NCBI GenBank assembly: GCA_963930775.1
Contig: OZ005693.1
Location: 1,116,001 to 1,180,000 of the forward strand
Direction of reading: 5' to 3'
DNA: 64,000 bases
DNA from: Cliona cf. orientalis
Lineage: Eukaryota > Porifera > Demospongiae > Clionaida > Clionaidae
Part shown: piece by piece, positions 44,701 through 56,700 of the stretch
Layout of the letters: every line of letters begins with the position of its first letter
Position numbering within the stretch: position 1 is the stretch's first letter
Program-made: the position numbers and the translations under genes
Notes under the pieces: model-generated
Told to the model about the DNA's origin: nothing
Seen by the model: the letters and a program-made list of their open reading frames with translations, nothing else
The model's database searches: none

Positions 44701-47700
44701 TATCACTAATTATGTGTACCTCGTGTTCATTTGTTGTATTCCCTTATAATTGATTATGTGCAGAAATATTGGTGAAGATTTATTTCATATCATGCACACT
44801 ACTAACACTGTGCAGGTGAGGTTAAGCCCAACTGTGAGTACCAGCAGACGTGCTCGAGCCGGGGTCAACAGGTCAATAGGGCAGAGGTCACGTGCTACGA
44901 CAGCAGCTGCTCGGTGCAGAACGGCCTCCCCGTCAGGATGTGCAGGGACTGCCACGCTAAGAAACACAAGGATGTCACTGACTCAAGGCACTTCTTTCAA
45001 GGTGGGAAAATTAATACTGAAAAACTTTATGTTGATACTTTGGATACGAGAAATTATCGTCCAGTCAACGTACCTTAGCTTTGTACCACACACTACATGT
45101 ACATCTATGTATAATTAAAATCCTTCATTCTGGGTGCTCACTTTGATCAAGCAGCTTAGGCTTGGGATAGCTAGTGCTATGCACGTGTATAATAATTTTA
45201 TGTAGTAGAAATTAAATAAACTTTCATATGCATACATGTATAATAATTATTATCATTATGATCATGGTTAATGTATATGTATACTCTCAATCTCTTTAGT
45301 TGGTCCCCCTGATCCATGGGTCTCCGATGACCTGGGCAGCTGTTCCATGATGTTGGAGGCCGTCTCCAAGCTGATAGAGGTCGTCCCCAAAGCAGTGCCG
45401 AGGGACACTCCCCCTCTCCGTCACGGCCATAGCCATAGCCATGCCCACGGGCACATGGGGACCCTCCCCCGCCCCTCCGTCCCACACCACGTCTCTTTTG
45501 CTGCTCGGAGTCAGATTGACATCGGAGTGAGCCGGGAGGGGATGTGGCTGCTCTCTAATTACTGCACACCAACAACAACTGTCAGGGTAAGTACCTGCTG
45601 TAGGCCTCTTCTCCGGGACCAGATGATCCTTTCCTTTCTTCTCTCTTCTCTCCCTCTCTCTCTCTCTCTCTCTTTCTCTCTTTCCCCTCCCTCCTCCGGC
45701 CTGCAGGCCTCCCAGCAGGAGTGGTTGGTTCATCTTGTTGCCTTGGTGTTAGAGTGGCTCCAGAGTTACTATACCATTCTCCATCAAGCCAGGGAGGAGG
45801 AGACCTCTAACTCAGCTCCAGACTCCAGCCTCGATGCCACTGACAGTGAACCAGCCTACCTCGACTGTAAGTATTGAAACATGCATCCTTCATGCAAGAG
45901 CACCTACAATTACATGTATGATACATGTAATCCTGATGTAATATGTGTACCTTTTTTGTAGATTCTGCCATCTTTTCAAACTATAGTGATATTTCCGACA
46001 ACCTCATCAGTGCAGTAAGTCCATATCAAGTATTTTTGGCAGAAGTTTAAGCTAGCAGCATATGTAATGCGTGTATATTTTAATTGTACATGTACATGTA
46101 CTTTTAATGAATACGTGTCCATGTAGCACACTCTTCGTTGGTTCTGTGCGGTGTGTGACTCTAACCTGGAGTGTGTGGTGGAGGCTCTCAAGCCAGACCT
46201 ACCTGGCTGCGCTCAAGTCGGATACCTGTGGTACGTATAATAATATGGCATTAAAATTTAATAGTAATGCACTGTATATACATGTACATGTATACTGAGG
46301 TTCTATTCTTGGTATGGAATGTCTATTTTTAGAATTCTTCTATTCATGCACCCTCTGTATTACCGTAGTTAATCGAATACTAAATGTATGTATGATCTAA
46401 TTTAACGTAAGAAATTAGCATTAATTTTTTACGAATTCATATGTTTGTGTATGGACCGATTGACGACCTTTACCAGGAAAAAAGCACGTTTTTCAAAATT
46501 ATGTTTTTCCATACGTTGTATTAGATTAAGTACGGTATATTGAATGTACATGTGCATGTATAGGAACAAAGCCTATGATGCAAACCTTCGCTACCAGCGG
46601 ACGTTGAGTGTCCTCCATCAGCTCTTCCTCCTCTGTCACGGAGGGAAGCTCCCCGAAGAGTCTGTCATGAAGATCTTCCCGCTGGTCGTTCCAGACTGGT
46701 TAGACCTGCTTGTCAAGTTGAGGGCAGAGCCGGGAAAGATGGAGAAACTACAAGAACAGTTCAAGTAAGTCTTAATATACCGTATAGCCAGAAATATTAG
46801 CGGGGAATTAAATTTGGTGGTTTGGCGGTCTACATCACAACCGCCAAATTAAAAGCCGCCAAAATTTCCTACTCGCATATATACATATGGCAATCCCATA
46901 CCGAACTGCCAAATTTCAATCCACTAATATTCTTGCAATAGCGATTTTGGGCTCAATCACCAAATTTAATTCCCGCCAATATTTCCGGCTATACGGTAAT
47001 AATTCGTACGGTGGTCACCACTTGTTTCATTTTTCTCTGCTCCCTCTTAATTAGGGGGATCTTCTCGTACAAGACCCACGAGGAGGGACTCAAGACTTTC
47101 TCCTTCATCTGGGACAGATTTAGGGACAACAATCCAGATAAGATGCAGGTGGCACTCTATTGGCTACAGGTACGGGGAGAGAGAGAGAGAGTATCTTGCT
47201 GTCGGAATCAACAATCCACTTGTTTTGTTGTTTTTTTTCAATAATTGCCAGGATCTTACTCGTCTTGAGGTGGCCATCCCTTACCTCCCCCACATGTGTG
47301 AGGACGCCTTGAGAGAGAGGCGGGGCAAGCTGAAACGCACCGCCCAGGCCGAGTCCACGACCTCATTCGACCAGGGGGCAAAGATCAAGCTGGAGGAGAT
47401 GGATGAGAAAGACTCTAGTGAGAGAAAGAGAGACAGTGTTGGAAGGTGAGCTGCATACTATATACCAATCCTAAATTAACCCAAAGGAATTCAGCAAAAG
47501 GAAGAGCCACTTACAATGTACATGCCTTTGTATTTCTAGCCCTGCAATATATTTTTTTTCTTTCCAATCCCTCCCTCCAAAAATTATATTTTTCATCATT
47601 AATTTTTTTTTAACTTTCTCCCTCCCTCGTAGCATGAGTGGGTATGACTCAGAGACTGCCCTAGTGTCGCAATCCTCACTGGAGCAGGGAGAGACGCACG

Positions 47701-50700
47701 TCATCGTCAGTGTGAACTCGTCCCTCACAAGATTCATACTCATTCTCGACATCTGGCTCACACAGGTAGAGTTACTGTAATATTATTATAGTGGGGAGAC
47801 TTTCAAGGGAGAAATTTTTTGCAGTGAAAGTGAGCATTTCGCGGAGAAAATTTTCACAGAATGCTAAATTAATTGTATAGGTGGGTGTGGCATGCTTAAA
47901 ATTTTGTGGAGAAAAACTTTTGTGGGTCAATTGCTATCAGATTGCAAAATTCAATGCTGAATTTGCATATTCACTCACACACTTCTACCCAATTCTTCTT
48001 CAGCTGACTCAGTTGAGGACGCTAGCCGACCAGTACAGCCAGCTTCAGAAGACGCTCCTTCGGATGCTCCAGACGACGTGGGGCTCCAACCACAGCATCC
48101 CAGACCACCTGGAGACCTCCAACGGCTGCCTCCTCTGTCACGGGATGTCTCTCTGGCTCACACTCGCAAACAAACTCATACTCAAGTATGTACAGATTGA
48201 ACTCGAGAAACAAGATGCCGGTAAGATGGTCGATCAATTCTCTGGGGTTTTGTTTTCCTCTTCCAACTGGCCTAATAGTGTACATGTAGATGAGATGAAG
48301 GGGTTTGTGGTGCTCTAGCCAGTACAGTTTGGCTACTATCAGCACACATGTGAATACTTCATATCTTTCTTTCTGCGGGCAGCCTGGGTTTATAGAGTGT
48401 CCAGATAATTTTTAAACCTTTTTTAATAGTCTTCCTCTTTCAGATGAAGAAGAAGCTCCAGATTTCTCGGCCGCTGCCTCTCGTGCCTCACGGTTCTCCA
48501 TCAAGACTGTCATGAAGACCTCTGGCCCAAAGAAGAAATTCGCTTCTACAATTGAGCAGCCCCCCTCAACCTCAAGACCCTCCTCTGCCAGAGACAAGAA
48601 ATATTCGCAGGACTCGCCTGTTGGCCACGCCCACCACTTAAGCCTAAGCCGTCGGCACTCGGACGAGCGGTCAGACTCGTTTCACTCGTCGTATAGCAGC
48701 GAGGGAGCCGGAGGGAGAGGGGCAGAGCAGATGCGAGCGGCTCAGAGAAGGCGGAGCCCGAAGCCTCGTCCACGGAGAATCGGGATGCAGCGATATCCTG
48801 CTGATTTTGAGGTCGTCGGTAGTGGGGGTCAAGATGTGATGTTCCCGGAGGAGGTGGTCAGTCCCGGGCAGCGGCAAAGGGCAGAGATCGGCTCCACCCC
48901 CTCGCTCTATGCAATCTTCCAGAATATTCTACAGCAGGTATCTTTTTGGATGTACATGTAAATACGTTTCAGAGATGTACAGTATGCAACTACCGTATAG
49001 CGGGAAACTTTCGAGGGAGAAAACTTTCACGAATTTCGCGATTTTCCCGCCATCCGCAAAAGTTTTCTCTATGAAATTCTGGGCATGCCACACCCATTAT
49101 GCGACCAATTTTAACATTCCGTGAAAGTTTTCTCCGCGAAATGCTCCTTTCCTAGCGATCCGCGAAAGTTTTCTCCCTCGAAAATTTCCCGCTATACGGT
49201 ATTGTGTATGTGTATGTATATGTGTGTGTGTGTGGGGGGGGGGGGGGGGTGGGGGATGGCACTGAATTTTAACTTGGTCAAAATAGTGCTAAATATTGTT
49301 GAGTAGTGTTGTAATTATCTTTTTCAGAAAGTGACGACTAAGCTTCACCCTGACACGGTGTTACACATGGTGAACCTTCTGACCACACTGATCCACAGCT
49401 GCCACGTGCTGGACTGGGCTGATAGCAAAGACCAGGCTCTCCACGACATACTAGAACTATTCAACAAGTGAGAAAATATACAATGTCATGTAGTTAATCG
49501 AATACAATGTACATACATGTACATGTATATGATCCAAATTAACGTAGCATATGAATTCTCATAATGTGTATACAATGTATATGGAGCGATTGACGAATTT
49601 TACCAGAAAAGCACACATTTTTCAAAATTAAAATATTTTTTTCATACGTTGTATTAGATTAAGTATGCTAATGGTAATATAGTACAATTATATATACATG
49701 TAGTGCACATTTCTTTGTTTTCTTTTCTCCCCCGTGCAGATTATGGGATTGTTTGGCCATCGAGAATTCCAACGTAGCTTGTATATGCGTTGGTCTGCTG
49801 ATGGAGTGCGTGCACTTTCTGGCTCACAATCCATTGCCTTCCACTGCCGCTAAGCAGTCGCCACGCCCTCAGCACACCCACTCAGTCTCCGCCCCTGTCA
49901 CTGCTAGCTCCACCCCCACGACGGTAGAGGAGGGGGAGGGGCTTGGAGGCGTGGTTATGGGCAGGGTCCCTGGTTTGGAGAATGTGGAGGATGGTGTGCT
50001 ATGGAAGACTCTCCATAAAGGCCTCACCGCTCAGCAGTGGATGACCAAATTCAAAACAGGTATACATCGTGTGAGAATAATTATTGTGCTTTGGTGAGGG
50101 CGACCCCTTGCTATTAGAATCTTATTATTTTGTTGGATACTGTCCTGCAGATAATTATTTTTTTGTTAGACCCTGTCCTGTTGAGAATTATTTTTTGTTG
50201 GATATTATCCTGCATTTAAATTTTTGTTGGACGCTGTCCTGCAAAGAATAATTATTTTGTGGGACGTTGTCCTGCAGAAAATTATTATTTTATTGGATAT
50301 TATCCTGCAGAGAATTATTATTTTGTGGGACACTGTCCTGCAAAGAATTATTATTTTGTGGGACGCTGTCCTGCAGTTTATTGGACATAATATACTCATG
50401 ATACTCATGTATCATATAATATTATGGCAAGCTCTCTCTCTCTCCTCCCCCTCCAGTTGAAAGGTTCACGGTGCTTCTCCAGTTCATGTGTAGCAGCGAG
50501 GTTGTGGACATTCCTTTCTCTGAGTTTCAGGACAGCGTCAAGGCAGCTGTTGGCTACGGCTTCTGTCTGCTGACTCAGCTTCTTCAAGACAAAAATTCAA
50601 ACGTCTGTGCCAGGGCCAAATTCTGCATCTCCAACATCTCTGATATCTCACTGAGGGTGAGTTGAGTGATACTGCATAACAAAGAGAAGGTGTACCCCTA

Positions 50701-53700
50701 CAATTAAAATTTTCACTTGGGGGCTTAATTTTCTCAGATAAGCGTCACAGCGCTTACTTAGAGTTTACATGTTATCCTCAAAAATTTAAATTTCCTACAT
50801 CACTGTATCTATCTTCTTTCCACTTTAGGCTGTAAAAGAGTTCCTTAAGGTTCTGTTTCTAGATCACATCAAGTACCGTGACCTTGTCCTTCAGTCTCTC
50901 TCTCTTGTCGATGCCTCCCTCCCCGAGCTTCGCCTGATGAGCGTCGACCTACTCACTGTGTTCCTCCGCAACGTAGGGAGCAGCCCCCCGGCCCCCGAGG
51001 GGGAGCGGAGCATGTCCACAAGCATAGTATCACCAGTCAGTGCCAGTGGCGCCGCTCACTTGCAATTTACTGTCGAAGGTGCTATGCATCATCCCGCTGT
51101 CAGCAAAAAGGTGCGCTCACACACATTTTACCCTGCAGGGAACCACATTTTGTACAAAACTGGGAGTATTTCACTGCTAGATTAGTGAAATGCTGATTCT
51201 TCGGGAGGGGAATCTGACATGTACCAGTACATGCACATGTACATGTACATGTACATGTAGGTTTTGAATCGTCACCTGGAAAGCACCTATTGTCCAAATT
51301 CACAGAAATATTTTCCCACTTCTTCTTATACATGTAAATAGGTATCGGCAACTAGTGTTGGTAGTGGGGTTGGTGCTCACTACGGAGCCACGCCCAAGGT
51401 ATCAATTACATCATCGCTGGTGGGAGGAGGGGGTGCCGGGGCGGCTGTGTTCAGCGGTCTACACAACCGGGAGCTGGATCCTGAGACCAACTCTCTCATG
51501 CAGAAGCTACTATCACTACTGCTTAGGGTAAGATTGATGTACATGTATATCTATATACACCACCTTGACACCACAATGTACATGTAGTACCGTAGTTAAT
51601 AGAATACAATGTATGATCCAATTTAATGTAAGAAATTAAATTCTCATAACATGTATAAATGGAGCAATTGACGACCTTTACCAGAAAATGCGTGTTTTTT
51701 AAAATTATTTTTTCCATGTTAGACAGTAGTCATAATAATCATTATTAAATTTGAGGTAGGATCTGATAATCAGGAGTATAAAACGTCTCTAATATTGTGT
51801 TCCAGCACATTGCCAATCCTCGAGCGAACGTGAAGGAGATGATGATGAAGGAACAGGGACCCAGGTTACACAAACGACCAAGCACCCTGCCCCATCGCAC
51901 TCTGGCGAGGTTTTACACCAACCAGAACGACGTGATGGATGGCTTGGTGTCCGCCGTCAAGGAGATCTTCAATGATCTGGACTGCTCACCTCAGGACTTG
52001 AGACAGAGCGCCATATTCGGAGTTTTCCTCAACCACATATTCCCTGTGAGTCACATGACTGTCACATGATATTTAATAGTACAGGGTTCTCCCCAAATAG
52101 TGGGAGGGTGTGTTTAGGAGCCTATAATAAAATTTTTCTCTCTTTTGGTAGGCAATGGATCGAAATATTGATTTTGGGAGAACGAGAGGTCTCCTCCAGT
52201 TCGTACTGAGAATGCTCGGCTTGTGTGCAGCCCCTAACGAAAGGGACTTCCCCTACCTTCACGAGAAATCATCGTCAAAGTGGAGAGAGTGCAGCTACAA
52301 CCTCGGTCACCTTCCTCCCAGCCTCAGGGCTCCGTGGCTGAGGGTCTTCTTTGTCATCCTCTACAAGGTACATGTACATTTGCGGTTACTTCAGGAAGGG
52401 GCTGGTATTAGACATTCTGTATTCAGTAGGAGGGCTTTTTGCAACCATAACACAGAAATTATATTAATGGTCAAGCATTTTTCACGTACATGTACATGTA
52501 GAACACTACTTCAAGTCTTTTGCAATAGTTTTCATAGCACTGTGTCATGCATGTATTGCTTAATTACAGTACATTCAGGAGTATTCCGAGATCGACCAGA
52601 ACTGGATATTCCTCCTCTGTCGCTGGTGCATGGAGATGACTCTCAAGACGATCCAGGCGGAGTCTCACCAGTGTGTCCACCTCACCCTCGGCTGCCCCCC
52701 CTCCTTGGGTCCTGATGGGGGGAAGTCCCGACGCCCCGCCCTCAAGAGGCAGGCCTTCGTCGAGTCCCTCGGAGGAGGAGCGAGTGGGAGTGCACCTGCC
52801 ACGCCCACCAGCGAGATACCGACTGTGAATATTGTCGATGGAAATTCTACAACCATGTCAAAACTACAGGTACATGTACATGTACTTGCTACAAATTTTT
52901 TACAAATAATTTTTAGTGAGTATATCCAGTACTCTCGAACTACACGTACAGCTATCTCGTGTGTAAAGTATGGTTGGATTGTCTATCGTTTTTGGTCATG
53001 ATCGACGTACATGTATAGTGAGTAATTCCACACGTTTCCTCCCTCGTACGATCGTAGTGATATCATTCGGTTGAATTTGTAGTAATTTAACTTCCCCCCT
53101 CCCTCCCTCCTTCCCCCTCCATAAGTCAAGTACTTGACTGTACGTCTGTGGCTCTTGTGACTATCTACAAGCTAGCTACATGTAGCTATATACATGTACA
53201 TGTATATGTACATGTACATGTACATGCATGCATATTATACATGTATAGTACATAATATAATTGATATGTCATGTACATGTACTATGTATCCATTACTTGA
53301 TCGAATAGATACAATGTCATGTACATGTACATGTACATGTTGTACATGTACTTGTAATTAGACAGGATGTGTGTAATTGCGTCGTTAAGGGTGCATTCTT
53401 GTGTGCAAACCGCAAATGCTGCGTAGGCTGTGGGTCTACTTAAGTCGGCATCTGCTCGGCCACTGAGCATCATCCTCCAATGTACATAACTCCACCCCAA
53501 TTCTGCATTGTTGTTATTGAATTGGAATTTTTTGGAAGGTCAGCACAAGTTTGGGAGCTGATCTGCTATCAATTAAAGATAATGTACACCATGTGGTTTC
53601 TACCATAGATAGTCTCTCTCTCTCTACCCCACTCACATAACGTACATGTATAGCCTCCCAGTGGCAGGGAGCTACTGAGCCTCTCTCCCGTACCAGAAGC

Positions 53701-56700
53701 TTTGGAAGGTGAGAGTGAAGAAGAGATATTAAGAGACAAAGAGAACAACCCAACCACAACCACCTCTAAAACTGTAACAGCCACCAACCCCGCTCACCGG
53801 CGACTTTCACCCTCCACCCCCTCTCCCTCCACTACCCAGCCACCCGTGGTAGCAGCTGCTAGCGTTGGTGGTGGGAGTGGTCACAGGATGGTCCGGCCTA
53901 CCAACTCCAGCACTAGCACACTGGGAAGTCAGCAGAGCAGCACCACCGAACTCAACAGGAAAGGTAGTAATAATATTATTATTAATTTCGTTCATAACAA
54001 TTTTTATGCTAGAAATTTTTTATGTAACAGTATTTTCATTTATATCAAATTAATAGTCGCTCACTGTGAAAAACCTTTGCGTGAAAATTTTTATCAATTT
54101 TCATCAAGAAGAAAAACAATGAAAATTTCATGTAATAATTAGCTTAGCGAAGAGGCTATGGCTCGTTGTACGCATAACAATGACTTGGTATTTTTTTCCT
54201 CCTCCAGCCTACACCCCAGGGACGTGTGTATCGTGTGGGAAGCCAAACGATGAGTACTCTGAAGAGGTCATCGCTCTCAGCTTGGTTGCCGTGGGAACGT
54301 GTTGTCATCGCATGCCACACACTGCGTCCAGCTATCTCATTAGCAACATCATACCAGCCATTGCAAAGTACGAGGACAACCCTATTAATTAATTTACTTC
54401 ACTGTCATAGTAACATGTAATAAGTACCGTATAGCCAGAAATATTGGCGGGAATTAAATTTGGCTATTGAGCCCAAAATCACTATTACAATTAAGAATAT
54501 TGGCGGATTTAAATTTGGCGGTTCGGTACGGGATTGCCATATGTATATATGTGAGTAGGAAATTTTGGTGGATTTTAATTTGGCGGTTGTAATATAGACC
54601 GCCAAATTTAATTCCCCGCCAAATTTTCCGGTTGTACGAGCTTGGAGTTATAATGATTTGACCTCTTCCCCCCCCCCCCCCCTTCACAGAGTTGTCCTTC
54701 CCAACTCTTATCCCTGGCAGACATACATTGACAAGCTAGACCAGCCCCCTCCTGGCTCAGCGATGGCCGTAGCTCAACACGTCCTAGCCTCCATCTTAAC
54801 TCAGTTTGCCGATCGAAGACTCTTTCTCTATCTCTTTGGACACAACCACGGTAAGAACGCCAAACCAATGTTCACCGCGATCGTCAATTCGTTAGCCGAT
54901 ATGGAAGGGGAGGCCCCTAGTGATCAAGGAGGAGATAAGAACTCATCACCAGAGGACAAGCTCTACAAGTGGTCTCCGATTAAATACTTTCTTGAAGATG
55001 CTCAGTCTTTGAGTAACTTTCAAAGTGGAATCAAGAAGCACTCGCTTGTCAATTTGGCCGTTTACGTAGAGGTACTCCAGGGGCACTTGACTGCTGGGAA
55101 CTTACAGATCTGTCCGCTGCTGCTTACGAGGGATATCGTCCTGTGGGACAACTTCCTGAAGAAGCTACGCACACACTCTGACGTGCTCAGGGACTCCAAG
55201 GCAATGCAGTCACTGCTGCAGATATTTGTGCTATTTCTGCAAAACATCGTCGATAATCCAGCGGTGAGACTCAGAGTGTGTTCTGGTTGTCATTAATTTT
55301 CTCTAGAATAATATTATAGCTTCAGTGATTATCAGGCCCTATTCCCAGCTAATTAGTGTACTTGAGGGAGGGGGTTCCCCTAGATTTGGGGATCAGTTTC
55401 AGAAACTAAATGTATTTGTAAGCCTTATAGTCAGCAAAAAAATTTTTCTTGTATTCATTTGTTTACATGTACTTCAGCACTCGTTTGAGAACTACCACGC
55501 GCACAAGATCCAGGCGTTCATGCAGTCCCTGATGGGCGTGGTGGAGTCTTCCCTGCACAATGTCTACTGCCCCCTCGGTGGGCTGGTCATGCTGGCCGCT
55601 CTCTGGAACAAAGCCTTTCAGCAAGTCTCTCAAAGGGTATACATATAATTACAAGTATAGCAAACACCATGATAATTTTCTGTAGAATTTACTTATAAAG
55701 CTTAGCCTTACTCCCACTTTTTTTTTCAATGTGCTGTATATAGGCAGCTGCTAGTCTGGTTTCAATTCATCCACTTTGGTTAATGGTGAATATCATAATA
55801 TTATGTCAATATAAGATCAGAGAGCCCAGGGGCGAGGCCAGTAACTGTATAAATTATAACATACATACACACGGAAGGAATCTGAAAGGTTTGTGAAGCT
55901 GTACATATCTGAGCTGAGAAAAGCGTTGAAGTTCAGAGCCGGTCCAGGGGAACACGCTAGAGCTGATAACTTCCTCGGCCTAATCCAGGTTCGAGCAGAA
56001 ATAATAATTAACAGGGGCATACCCCCATCCCCACCACACAATTCACCCCTTTGATTGTTGTGATAATCAATACAGGTATTGCTATTGGAGGAGGATGGTT
56101 ACCTTGGATATGTTGACGGCCTTACTCTGAAAAGGCTCTATGCTCCTGACTTGGTCAGTTCAAAATTACCAAAATTTTGCCACATTTTTAAATTTTTGAT
56201 ATTTTCCCTCCTATAATAATATTATCATAGAAGCGAGAGTTTGAAACCCACGCTCTGTACATTCGAGCCATTGATGACTTGAAATGGGATTTTTCAGAGG
56301 CTTTGCAATTTCTGAGCTGCCATAATCTCAGCTGGCCAAAAGAAGTAAGTCCCAAAAACATAAACTACTCAAAATCTATAAATATTGTTCTTTTCTTGGC
56401 AGATGATTCCACAGCTGAAACTGTCGCTGGCTCAGTTGGTGGCGCTGCGTGTCCAGCACACTAGGACTCCACAGGACCTCCTCAAGAGGCTAGTGGCCGG
56501 AGACATAAGAGCCAGTGCAGCTGCAAAGTAAGTTTCAAGATATCAACTCATTTGTACTGTCGGAAAGCACCAATCTCCATTCTGAACCCTTGGCCGCTTA
56601 CGGGGTTTTTTTGTTTTTTTTGCTACACAATGTGGCACACACATGGGTGCATGTGATAAGATGAATGCATGGTGTACATGTGCATGTGCATTGCACGTAT

